From the NCBI GenBank assembly GCA_022709905.1, contig JAKLHY010000002.1, positions 62,001 through 126,000 on the forward strand: a stretch of DNA of 64,000 nucleotides, written 5' to 3'. Position 1 is the first letter of the stretch; every line of letters begins with the position of its first letter. This DNA is from Verrucomicrobiota bacterium (GTDB taxonomy: Bacteria; Verrucomicrobiota; Verrucomicrobiia; Limisphaerales; UBA1319). Shown in pieces: positions 9,667-17,238 of the stretch. The position numbers and the translations under genes are program-made. Below the pieces are notes generated by a model. The model had not been told where the DNA came from, ran no database searches, and was given only the letters and a program-made list of their open reading frames with translations.

Positions 9667-10959
9667 TCAAGAGATGACATCCCTGGTTTGGGGAGCTTCA
9701 GGCATCAGCAGGGCGGCCCCGGCTGCCGCAGCCAGGAGAAAGCTGGCGAGAAACAGGGCAGGCCGGAAATCGCCGACTTGGGCGAATATGCCGAAAAAGA
9801 CCGTTCCGAAGGCGGCGGCCACGCGTCCGATATTGAAGCTGAATCCGGCGCCGGTTGTTCGCAGCAGGGTGGGAAAGAGGGGGGGAAGATACATGGTAAA
9901 GAGTCCAAAAACACCCGAAAAAAAGCCGACCCACGGCATCCACCAGAGCAGTTGGGTATGATCGCGCGGGACCCAATAGGCTCCGGCCATGCTCAGGAAA
10001 AAGCAGGCGAACAAAAGCGATATGGCCCGGCGATATCCGGCGCGCAAGGCCAGCCAGCCGGCAAAAAAATTGCCGGCTATGGACGAGGCAATGACAAGAA
10101 AGAAGACCGCGCTGACCAGGCGTTCTCGATCGGCAGGGATCCAGGAGGCGAGGGCGGGCAGGTTCCGAAGGTGTTGTTGGTTCCAAAATAGAAAGGCCCA
10201 CCACGCGGTTAAGGAGAGGGCGCACAGCAAAACGGCTCTCAGCGTCAAGGAACGGACAGGCCCGCGGAAGAGTTCCGTCCAGCCGGGTGAAGATTTCGGG
10301 TCACGGGCGCGCGCCTCCTGCCATTCTGTGGGTTCGGGGACGGATCGCCGGATCCAGAAGACGATCAGGGCCGGGAGGATTCCGACGAGAAAGACATATC
10401 GCGGATTAGCATCCGCCATGAGGAAGACCGCCAGGCAAGCGAGCAGGATTCCCAGATTGACGCCTGTTTGCAGAACAGCCGCAATCCAAGGCCGCCAGGA
10501 TTTGGGCCAGGTCTCGGAGAGCAACGAGGCGCCCACGGCCCATTCACCTCCGATTCCCAACGCCGCTAGAAAGCGAAAAATCAGGAGATGCCACCAGGTT
10601 TGGGCAAAACAAGAGAGCCCGGTGAACAGCGCATAAGTCAGGATGGTCAAGCTCAGGGCCCAGCTGCGGCCAAAGCGATCCCCGATCCGGCCAAAAAATC
10701 CGCCACCTAACGCCCATCCAAGCAGAAACGCCGCCTGGATCCAGGCGCTGGTGCGTTTGACCATCGGATCGGCCGGGCTGCTGACTTGCAGGAGCTGGGC
10801 CACAAAAGGAGCGGCGACCAGTGTGTAGAGATGCATGTCCAGGCCGTCAAACAACCAGCCCAACCACGCTGCAGTTCCCGATTTCCACTGGCCAGAGGTA
10901 ATGTCGCGAAGACGCGGGCCAGGACTGGAAGCGTCTTTTGGGTTTGTGGAGGAGATCAT
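9667..10959 (-). CDS. MFS transporter (sugar/aromatic-acid symporter-like)
   Basis: Twelve-helix major facilitator protein. TM1 carries the signature WLGWLFDGLDMHLYTLV, with an acidic residue in the helix as in proton symporters of the aromatic acid/NiaP group. The loop 2-3 motif GGGFFGRIGDRFGRSWAL fits the MFS A-motif, and WHLLIFRFLAALGIGGEWAVGASLLSE fits TM4-5. The ATG at 10959 was chosen over a TTG at 10995, which would sit against the upstream stop. It resembles the MFS protein encoded at 58139 (both have GWLFDG..M in TM1 and G.GGQWA/GGEWA in TM4-5), so the two are likely paralogues. The substrate cannot be determined. It lies 32 bp after the glycosyltransferase gene. Confidence 0.92.
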   Translation of the reverse strand: MISSTNPKDASSPGPRLRDITSGQWKSGTAAWLGWLFDGLDMHLYTLVAAPFVAQLLQVSSPADPMVKRTSAWIQAAFLLGWALGGGFFGRIGDRFGRSWALSLTILTYALFTGLSCFAQTWWHLLIFRFLAALGIGGEWAVGASLLSETWPKSWRPWIAAVLQTGVNLGILLACLAVFLMADANPRYVFLVGILPALIVFWIRRSVPEPTEWQEARARDPKSSPGWTELFRGPVRSLTLRAVLLCALSLTAWWAFLFWNQQHLRNLPALASWIPADRERLVSAVFFLVIASSIAGNFFAGWLALRAGYRRAISLLFACFFLSMAGAYWVPRDHTQLLWWMPWVGFFSGVFGLFTMYLPPLFPTLLRTTGAGFSFNIGRVAAAFGTVFFGIFAQVGDFRPALFLASFLLAAAAGAALLMPEAPQTRDVIS

Positions 10960-10991
10960 CCGTTCCGGTTCTAACAGAAACGGAGGGAGAT

Positions 10992-12296
10992 TCAATGCTG
11001 AGCACGACTCAACATACGCCGGTAAACTTCCTCAACCTGCCGGCTCATTCTTTGGACGGTGTATTGTTCCCGGACGGCGTGGCGGCCTGCGCTGGCGAGC
11101 TGTCGGGCCCGATCGGGATGAGTGAGAAGTTTCACCAGGGCCTCGTCCAAGGCCTGTGGACGGTCCGGGTCGTACAAGAGGCCGCCTCCGGTCGTTTCGA
11201 TCACCTCGGGAAACGCTCCCACCCGGGGTTGCACCAGGGGAATTCCCGCCGCCAAGGCTTCGATCTGAAACGCGCCGAACGCTTCTCCTCGAGGGATGGG
11301 AACCGAGAGTACTGAGAGCTGTCGCAGCCACGCTCGCCGTTGGCTGGGCTCATAGGCCAGAGAAAACTCGACGTCATGGGCCAGATTCAACTCGCTGAGA
11401 CGTTGTTTGAGTCTGTTGAGGAACGGACGGTCATCCGGTGTGAATCCTCCCATGGCTTTCAGCTTCAGATCATGCAACCGCGGATGCTGTTTTAAACGGA
11501 TGAATGCATCGACCAGTATCCCGAGGCCAAGAGACTCGCACATTCGAGACAAGTAGCCAAGGACAGGAGGATTGAAAAGGAGGGGAGCCGGGGGATCCGG
11601 ATCCGGATCAATTCCGATCGGAATGACCTCAATCCGGTCGGATTTTAACTTCAAACGATCCTCCATCAGACGGGCATAATAGCGGCTGGGGGCAATGAAA
11701 CCATTGGCATCCAAGGCTCGTTCAGACATCAGCCGCCAAGTGGCCGCGGCGCCATGAGGCGACTGGGCGTCGATCCATTGGTCTTCATCCTGGAGCGAGC
11801 AAACGACGACACAATTCAGTCTTTGCTTTAATTGGCGCGCCAAGCCAAGGAGCAAGCCGTTGGAGAGATGGACAATGTCGGGCTTGCCTTCTTTCTCGAG
11901 CCATTGAACCAAGGTGTCGAGCTCGGATGCCTGCTGGCCTGATTCGCCTCGGAGCATCGATATCGTCATGTCCTCCAATCCTCGGGCGCGGGTTGAACCA
12001 GCCCGTTTGGCCGCCCACTTCAGCAAGAAAGGCGAATCCAGCCAGGCGAGCATGGACTGAGGAAAACGCTTCAGCCAGGGATAAAGTTGCTCGAGATAGA
12101 TCCGTATGGCGCCATAGAACACGGGCGTCGGGGCAGGCGATGTGACTTCGGGATCGGAGGTTGCCGGCAGATAAAGGGGGAGAGAGATCGCATCGACGCC
12201 CTGAACTCGCAGGGCCTTAATCAACGCCAGATCCCGCAGGCAATTCTGACAATAAAAAGAACCTCCGGATCCGGGGACCAGATAAATGACTTTCAT
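10992..12296 (-). CDS. GT4-type glycosyltransferase
   Basis: Retaining GT-B glycosyltransferase of family 4. The N-terminal motif GSGGSFYCQNCLRD is typical of a subgroup that starts with GxGGxxCxxCxRD. The C-terminal Rossmann half holds the donor-site segment GEAFGAFQIEALAAGIPLV, with the E-x7-E arrangement. The ATG at 12296 overlaps the stop codon of the upstream propeller gene (ATGA), which indicates translational coupling. The longer frame to 12404 runs over that gene and is unlikely to be used. Donor and acceptor sugars are not predictable. Cytoplasmic or peripheral-membrane location is expected because no signal peptide is seen. Confidence 0.92.
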   Translation of the reverse strand: MKVIYLVPGSGGSFYCQNCLRDLALIKALRVQGVDAISLPLYLPATSDPEVTSPAPTPVFYGAIRIYLEQLYPWLKRFPQSMLAWLDSPFLLKWAAKRAGSTRARGLEDMTISMLRGESGQQASELDTLVQWLEKEGKPDIVHLSNGLLLGLARQLKQRLNCVVVCSLQDEDQWIDAQSPHGAAATWRLMSERALDANGFIAPSRYYARLMEDRLKLKSDRIEVIPIGIDPDPDPPAPLLFNPPVLGYLSRMCESLGLGILVDAFIRLKQHPRLHDLKLKAMGGFTPDDRPFLNRLKQRLSELNLAHDVEFSLAYEPSQRRAWLRQLSVLSVPIPRGEAFGAFQIEALAAGIPLVQPRVGAFPEVIETTGGGLLYDPDRPQALDEALVKLLTHPDRARQLASAGRHAVREQYTVQRMSRQVEEVYRRMLSRAQH

Positions 12297-13654
12297 TTTT
12301 TCAAGCCAAACGCGAAGACCCGGCCATCCTCGGCAGCTATAATCACCCGCGAATCCGCTATCGCGGGTGAGGTTGAGATCGGCGAACCCGCTTCGTAGTT
12401 CCACACCAAAGAGCCATCCTTCAGATTAACCAGATAGATTCGCCCATCATTCGAACCGAAGACAACCTTGTCATTGCAGATTACGGGTGAACTGTCCACA
12501 TCCCCGCGGGTTCGAAACTTCCAAAGACCCTTGCCGCTCGCGCGATCAATGCAATGCAGAAAACCGTCGCGTCCTCCTATCACCACTCGGTCCGCACCCA
12601 GGGCGGGCGAGGAGAAGAATGGCGAACCCCCATCGTTCTCGCCGTAGCTCCAGAGGACGGTCTTTTTCTGGAGGTCAACGCATAGAACCTTATTGCCGTA
12701 ATGCCCAAAAAACGCCAGTTGACCCGCGATTGCGGCTGATCCGGCGATATAGGATCCGGCCTCAACCTGGCCCAAGTCTGCGCCGGTCTTTCCATCCACG
12801 ATATGCAGGAGACCGTCGCACCCGCCGAATACCAACCGATTGTCTGAAACCGCCGGCGTTCCGTTGATGTAATTCTGCGTGTCAAAGGTCCATCGGGGTT
12901 TCCCTGTCGCGAGATCGAGGCAATGAACTTTGTTGTCGTAACTGCCAAAAACAATCGCTGGCCCCGTTCCTTCCGCGCCAGGAAGCCAGTTGGCTGAACC
13001 CAGGATCTGTCCGGAGTTGGTGTATTGCCATTTTAAGGTGCCCTGTCGCGGATCGAGGGCATAAAAAGTCCCCTTCGCGTTGCCGATCAGAAGTAGTCCG
13101 CCTGCATGCAAAGGCGAAGCCTCTACTCCGTCATCGGTTTTAAATTCCCAGATCTTTTTTCCGTCCGCCACACTTAAGCACCGGACCATGCCTCCCGCCG
13201 ACCCTAGGTATACACGATTACTGACAACGATAGGAGACGATTTCTGGCCATCTTCACCCTTAAAGGTCCATAATAGAGCCGGTGAGTCTGGGAGTCTTTG
13301 CGAGGTAAAACCAGCAAGGTTGGCATCTTTTCTGTAGATGGCCCAGTCATTGGCTGCCGCTTCTGCCGACACGGACAGGGCCATATAAATGACCACTGTT
13401 AACAGACTGTGAAATGATCTTACCCGTCTAATGGGATCTGGACTGCAGCGAGACTTCAGAGATCGGCTGAGTCCGAGGGACCAGCCGCAGTGCCGAAGTA
13501 CATCTTGAAATAGCGATTGCCAGCGGCGGGTAGGGGCTCCGCTCCATACCCGCGCCCCGATTCGTGCCAGAAGCGTCGGTGTAGTGTTATTCGCGGAATA
13601 GATTTGTTTATGGCTCCGAATTCCGTCTGTGGGCGGTGGAAGTGTCAATGTCAT
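12293..13654 (-). CDS. Exported PQQ-type beta-propeller repeat protein (start uncertain)
   Basis: About nine PQQ_2-type blades can be read from residue 105 onward, for example GGMVRCLSVADGKKIWEFKT, GTFYALDPRQGTLKWQY and KVHCLDLATGKPRWTF. A hydrophobic stretch (SLLTVVIYMALSVSAEA, about residues 83-99) is probably the signal peptide, followed by ANDWAIYRKD. The first 75 or so residues of the open frame are doubtful, because part of that DNA (about 13510-13605) matches a dispersed repeat also present at 24281-24375. No ATG gives a normal signal peptide, so the true start may be a non-ATG codon near 13430-13470. The gene's stop overlaps the glycosyltransferase start, so the two act as a unit. Confidence 0.85.
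   Translation of the reverse strand: MTLTLPPPTDGIRSHKQIYSANNTTPTLLARIGARVWSGAPTRRWQSLFQDVLRHCGWSLGLSRSLKSRCSPDPIRRVRSFHSLLTVVIYMALSVSAEAAANDWAIYRKDANLAGFTSQRLPDSPALLWTFKGEDGQKSSPIVVSNRVYLGSAGGMVRCLSVADGKKIWEFKTDDGVEASPLHAGGLLLIGNAKGTFYALDPRQGTLKWQYTNSGQILGSANWLPGAEGTGPAIVFGSYDNKVHCLDLATGKPRWTFDTQNYINGTPAVSDNRLVFGGCDGLLHIVDGKTGADLGQVEAGSYIAGSAAIAGQLAFFGHYGNKVLCVDLQKKTVLWSYGENDGGSPFFSSPALGADRVVIGGRDGFLHCIDRASGKGLWKFRTRGDVDSSPVICNDKVVFGSNDGRIYLVNLKDGSLVWNYEAGSPISTSPAIADSRVIIAAEDGRVFAFGLKK
13510..13605. repeat. Dispersed repeat, copy B
   Basis: The stretch containing CCCCGATTCGTGCCAGAAG and then TTATTCGCGGA aligns with 24281-24375 (CTCCGATTCGTTCCAGAAG ... TTATTCACGAGGA), with a short deletion between the two blocks. 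The copy lies in the 5' part of the frame of the propeller gene. Its conservation at the DNA level in two unrelated contexts shows that it is a mobile or amplified intergenic repeat, not coding sequence. I read the alignment by eye. Confidence 0.6.
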
Positions 13655-13716
13655 ATTGCGTCACCTGCCATTAGATAATGTCGAAACCCCCTCGCGTCAA
13701 CGGCCTCTTTCCAGAC

Positions 13717-13744
13717 AAAAAAAAACGCGGGCCGAAGCCCGCGC
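13717..13744 (-). terminator. Rho-independent terminator after the PEP-CTERM gene
   Basis: On the minus strand a 7-bp GC stem (CGCGGGC / GCCCGCG) with a TTCG tetraloop is followed by nine T residues. It lies 24 bp beyond the stop codon of the minus-strand gene at 13768. It is the clearest intrinsic terminator in the window. Confidence 0.9.
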
Positions 13745-13767
13745 TTTGACAAAGATTAAACGAGCAA

Positions 13768-14406
13768 TCAATGTTTGGAGGAAAACTTACGCCGCAGGAA
13801 GGCGATGAGCCCGGTAATGCCAGCCAGTAATCCATACTGAATTACCGTCGGCTCCGGAACCACTGCAGTCACTTTAGCGCTGAAATTAGCCACGGTCTCA
13901 GGGAGAGTCTTGGTGCCCCATACCCCACCTGCCTTCTCCCAGAAATCGTTGTAGCTGGAACCGACTGTCGGCGGATCATAAAGGAGCAATCCCATGTCTT
14001 CATTCAGTTGCACCCCGGTAAACTGAACCGTCCACGTAAACGAATCTGGAACGTTTACGTCAAGACCATCTAAGGTGACCGTGTTGTAGCCGGATTTGAT
14101 GGAGAACTGACCGCTATCATACAGAACGTTACCGGGCGAACCTTCAATGCCAGTATTATCATATAACTTGACTTGGAGTTTCTCATCACCGCTGATACCG
14201 TGAGATGTCCAATACTCGAACTTGAACTGGGTGACGAGACGCTCGATACCATCAATCAACCGGATCTGGTCGCCAAACTCATTTGTCGATCCGAAGTACT
14301 GAGCCAAGTAGTTGGTGGTGTTATCATAAACCACCGTTGCCATCGTACTTACTGCCATGGACGAGGCCGCCACAAGAACCGCAACGAATCCAATCAATCG
14401 TTTCAT
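13768..14406 (-). CDS. PEP-CTERM sorting-signal protein
   Basis: Exported protein of 212 residues. An N-terminal signal peptide (about residues 1-24, ending STMATVV) is followed by a beta-rich domain of about 150 residues (choice-of-anchor-like: TQFKFEYWTSHGISGDEKLQVKLYD...). The C-terminus has the PEP-CTERM layout: VVPEP, a hydrophobic helix (GLLAGITGLIAFL) and a basic tail (RRKFSSKH). Such proteins are thought to be recognised by an exosortase, cleaved near the PEP motif and attached or exported with exopolysaccharide. No exosortase gene is present in the window. It has its own terminator and a 340-bp upstream gap, so it is probably monocistronic. GC content is visibly lower than in neighbouring genes. 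Confidence 0.88.
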   Translation of the reverse strand: MKRLIGFVAVLVAASSMAVSTMATVVYDNTTNYLAQYFGSTNEFGDQIRLIDGIERLVTQFKFEYWTSHGISGDEKLQVKLYDNTGIEGSPGNVLYDSGQFSIKSGYNTVTLDGLDVNVPDSFTWTVQFTGVQLNEDMGLLLYDPPTVGSSYNDFWEKAGGVWGTKTLPETVANFSAKVTAVVPEPTVIQYGLLAGITGLIAFLRRKFSSKH

Positions 14407-14749
14407 ATTTAATATTCCTTGTGGAAATGATTCAAAAATAGCCGATTTGCACCGCTCGTTAATCTTTTACTTTCGTGAGTTAATTTCTAAGGTTTGTATC
14501 CGGTCAAGTCAAGTGCATAATTGTTTTTTTTTGAACATTTTTTATGTCGGCCATTTCAGGCTTCCATTATAGAATCTCCTTCCAGCAGATGCCTTTGTAA
14601 AAAGGTTCTCTCAGCACTGTCCGGCAGGATTTCATGGGGAGGTTGCCGACATTGACTTTAACGATGTTTTTCAGGCATTTCCTGAATGAAATTTAAAGAT
14701 CGCCCCTGCACGAATCGACGGTTTTATTCCGGACAGCACTGGGGGGATC
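14407..14749. other. Intergenic region with AT-rich upstream segment and a MITE-like element
   Basis: No gene is supported. The first 150 bp, upstream of the PEP-CTERM gene, are AT-rich with a run of eight T residues and probably hold its promoter. The rest is the candidate MITE at 14612-14741. The Nudix gene ends directly beyond it. Confidence 0.5.
14612..14741. repeat. Candidate MITE-like element with imperfect terminal inverted repeats
   Basis: CAGCACTGTCCGG at 14612-14624 and CCGGACAGCACTG at 14729-14741 are inverted copies matching at 11 of 13 positions. They bound about 130 bp with no coding potential. This layout fits a non-autonomous miniature transposable element. No target duplication can be seen at the ends, so the call is tentative. 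Confidence 0.4.
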
Positions 14750-15304
14750 CTAAAGATTCGATGGATTGGGATTCCGTAACTGATCCTGAGGGGAAGCGTC
14801 GGAATCGATCGATTGGGGATGAATGAACTCCGCATTTTGTTTCTGCAAATAGGCTTCCAGGCGATCGAGAAAAGCGCATTGGGCGGCTTTTAGCTTTCGG
14901 CGGGCCTCTGGAATGGGCATGAACCGGGCCAGATCGATTTCGGGGAACTCGCGAATTCTGCGGGAACCTGGGGGCCATTCAAGTCGGAAAGTATTGCAGC
15001 GAAATTCATTGGGAGGGTTTTCCTCTCCGTGCAACGCCCAGCCATGGACGATCTTGCCGCTTTTTTGGCGAATAGTACCGAGTTCGATCAGCATGCCTCG
15101 GGCTTCAAGGCCGACCTCCTCCATGAACTCGCGTTTGGCGGTTTGGAGAAGGTCCTCTCCAGGTTGGATTTCGCCTTTGGGGATGCTCCAATGATCTTCG
15201 TCTTTTCCGGAGGAGAAAGGGCCACCGGGGTGAACCAGGAGGACCTCCAATTGTTCTGATCGGTATCGATACATCAACAGGCCGGCGCTGATTTTATTTC
15301 GCAT
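14750..15304 (-). CDS. NUDIX hydrolase (COG4119-like)
   Basis: Cytosolic Nudix pyrophosphohydrolase, 184 residues. The Nudix box is complete: Gly44, Glu50, Arg58-Glu59, Glu62-Glu63 and Gly65 fit GX5EX7REUXEEXGU and supply the divalent-metal ligands. The preceding WSIPKGE and the N-terminal KISAGLLMYRY segment are characteristic of the group annotated as predicted NTP pyrophosphohydrolase. The exact substrate (dinucleoside polyphosphate, oxidised nucleotide or other) cannot be decided. A C-terminal tail of about 30 polar residues is not part of the fold. It lies downstream of ffh on the same strand, 139 bp away. Confidence 0.92.
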   Translation of the reverse strand: MRNKISAGLLMYRYRSEQLEVLLVHPGGPFSSGKDEDHWSIPKGEIQPGEDLLQTAKREFMEEVGLEARGMLIELGTIRQKSGKIVHGWALHGEENPPNEFRCNTFRLEWPPGSRRIREFPEIDLARFMPIPEARRKLKAAQCAFLDRLEAYLQKQNAEFIHPQSIDSDASPQDQLRNPNPSNL

Positions 15305-15443
15305 GCAATGATGTCGCTCTCAGCCGCCGCTTTCGTTGGTCTTCCTGAAGACGTCGGGTGTCTTGGCAGGAGTTGGGCGGTCTTGGCGATCCTGCGAATC
15401 ACCTGATGTCATGCTGGGACGTCCCTGAACCCCCAGGGCACCC

Positions 15444-16787
15444 TTAACGCCGAAGCATTCCCGGGGGTGGAACCCCCATTTTTCCCATCATTTTCTGGAA
15501 CTTGCCCAGGCGTTTCATCATCTGCTGCATCTGGTTGAACCGATTCAACATATTGTTCAGTTCAGCCACAGTCACCCCGCTGCCTTTCGCGATGCGCAAT
15601 CGACGGCGGGCATTCAGGATCTGGGGATTACGCCGTTCCTGGTGCGTCATGGCGCAGATCATGGCCTCCATATGCCGAAAATCCTTCTCGCTCTTGCTCA
15701 GATCCGCTCCCTTGATCATGTCCGTTCCCCCGGGCAGCAATCGAACGATGTTTTCCAAGGAACCGAGTTTCTTCATCTGTCGCAATTGATCAAGAAAATC
15801 CTCCAGGGTGAAGAGCCCTTTGCGCATTTTTTCCTCCATGCGGCGGGCATCGTCCAGATCGACGGCCTCGGCGGCCTTCTCGACCAAGCTGACGACATCA
15901 CCCATGCCCAGGATCCGCGAAGCCATGCGTTCGGGGTGGAAGGGCTCGAAATCATCCAATTTCTCTCCGATACCGGCGAACTTGATCGGCTTGCCGGTGA
16001 CTGTTTTCAGGCTTAAGGCGGCGCCGCCTCTGGCATCGCCGTCCAGTTTGGTCAGGATGGCGCCGGTGATATTGAGGGCCTGGTCGAAGTGGGTGGCGAC
16101 GTTGACGGCCTCCTGGCCTGTGGCGGCGTCAAGCACGAGCAGGATTTCCTCGGGGTGAACCAAGTCCCGGAGGCGCACCAACTCCTGAACCAGCGGTTCG
16201 TCGATCTGGAGCCGGCCTGCGGTGTCGAAGATCAAGGTGTTCCGTTGGTTTGTTCGGGCGTAATCCAAGGCCTCTCGAGCGATGCGTAACACGTCGGTTT
16301 CGCCCTTGCGCACCCAGACGGGCAACTCGATCTGGCGTCCCAGGGTCTCGAGCTGGTCCATGGCTGCGGGACGATACACGTCGGCAGCGACCAGTAATGG
16401 CGTGCGTCCCTGCTTCTGGAGCAGCCTCGCCAGCTTGCCGCTGGATGTCGTCTTGCCGGACCCGTGCAATCCCACCATCAGGATGCAGCAAGGATCCTGG
16501 GTGGTCTGGATCGCCGCGTTCTGCGATCCCAGTAACGCGACCAGTTCGTCGTGAATGATCTTGATGACCTGTTGCCCGGGTTGGATGCTCTGAATGACCT
16601 CCTGCCCAATGGCTTTCTGGCGAACACCCTCGATGAAATCCCTGGCAACCTTGAAGTTCACATCCGCGTCCAAAAGGGCAAGGCGGACTTCCCTCAGCGA
16701 ATCACTGATGTTGGAATCCGAGATCTTGCCCAGCCCGCGGAGATTGCGGAAAACGTTCTGCAGCTTGCTGCTCAGCGCGTCAAACAT
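15444..16787 (-). CDS. ffh: Signal recognition particle protein Ffh
   Basis: Binds 4.5S RNA and signal sequences of nascent membrane proteins and docks with FtsY as an SRP GTPase. The N domain covers about residues 1-85. The G domain has GLHGSGKT (106-113), DTAGR (187-191) and TKLDG (245-249). The methionine-rich M domain (about 330-447) has GSGVTVAELNNMLNRF and QMQQMMKRLGKFQKMMGKM, which form the signal-binding groove and RNA-binding helix. The length of 447 residues is normal. A perfect 16-bp palindrome lies just upstream of the start codon, between this gene and the divergent tRNA-Tyr. Confidence 0.98.
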   Translation of the reverse strand: MFDALSSKLQNVFRNLRGLGKISDSNISDSLREVRLALLDADVNFKVARDFIEGVRQKAIGQEVIQSIQPGQQVIKIIHDELVALLGSQNAAIQTTQDPCCILMVGLHGSGKTTSSGKLARLLQKQGRTPLLVAADVYRPAAMDQLETLGRQIELPVWVRKGETDVLRIAREALDYARTNQRNTLIFDTAGRLQIDEPLVQELVRLRDLVHPEEILLVLDAATGQEAVNVATHFDQALNITGAILTKLDGDARGGAALSLKTVTGKPIKFAGIGEKLDDFEPFHPERMASRILGMGDVVSLVEKAAEAVDLDDARRMEEKMRKGLFTLEDFLDQLRQMKKLGSLENIVRLLPGGTDMIKGADLSKSEKDFRHMEAMICAMTHQERRNPQILNARRRLRIAKGSGVTVAELNNMLNRFNQMQQMMKRLGKFQKMMGKMGVPPPGMLRR

Positions 16788-16794
16788 GTTTTCA

Positions 16795-16810
16795 GGTTAT
16801 TCGAATAACC
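16795..16810. promoter_or_regulatory. Perfect 16-bp palindrome between ffh and tRNA-Tyr
   Basis: GGTTATTCGAATAACC is a perfect dyad. It begins 8 bp upstream of the ffh ATG and ends 5 bp before a TTGACA that faces the tRNA. It could be an operator or a hairpin in the ffh leader. The function is not known. Confidence 0.5.
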
Positions 16811-16815
16811 CCGGG

Positions 16816-16845
16816 TTGACAAGCGTCCGCGTGTTTGGCTAAATG
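16816..16845 (+). promoter_or_regulatory. Putative promoter of tRNA-Tyr
   Basis: A consensus TTGACA (16816-16821) is followed after 18 bp by a weak -10 (TAAATG, 16840-16845). Transcription would start about 15 bp before the mature tRNA. The -10 match is poor, so the call is moderate. Confidence 0.45.
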
Positions 16846-16867
16846 TGCGCTCCGTGACCGAACGGGT

Positions 16868-16953
16868 GGTAGGATACTCAAGCGGTCAACGAGGGCAGAC
16901 TGTAAATCTGCTGGCTCCGGCCTACGAAGGTTCGAATCCTTCTCCTACCACCA
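16868..16953 (+). tRNA. tRNA-Tyr (GTA)
   Basis: Complete class II tRNA with an encoded CCA end. The acceptor stem is GGTAGGA (16868-16874) with TCCTACC (16943-16949), the discriminator is A and CCA follows. The anticodon stem GCAGA/TCTGC encloses the loop CTGTAAA with anticodon GTA at 16902-16904. There is a long variable arm, and the T arm is GAAGG-TTCGAAT-CCTTC. No gene follows directly. Confidence 0.97.
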
Positions 16954-17209
16954 TCTTTCTTGTGCTCCAACATTTCCTATCTCCTTCCCGGATGGTTGTA
17001 AACGGCCATGCTTCGCTTGAATGATGTGAACCGTTATTGGGTATCGGCGATTCAATCCAAGGCGGCAAAGAACCGGTGCGGCGCAAAGGGATGTTGGCCT
17101 CGAACACCCTGAAGGGCATACACCCTGTCGTTGGACAGCCGCAATCGGTTCGGTGTCCCAGCTTTAGCCGGTCCGAAAGCTCCGACCCTCTGAAAACAAG
17201 ACTTCGAAC

Positions 17210-17230
17210 CACGGATTTCGGAGATCCGTG
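17210..17230 (-). terminator. Hairpin downstream of the M16 peptidase gene
   Basis: CACGGAT and ATCCGTG form a perfect 7-bp stem, 9 bp after the minus-strand stop at 17239. The following minus-strand sequence has only a weak T-rich stretch, so it is a possible rather than certain terminator. Confidence 0.4.
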
Positions 17231-17238
17231 ATTTTGGA

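Noticed and set aside
16922..17212. Minus-strand frame ending in VVGEGFEPS
   Set aside because: The end is the antisense translation of the tRNA T arm and 3' end, a well-known artefact next to tRNA genes. The rest has no family features.
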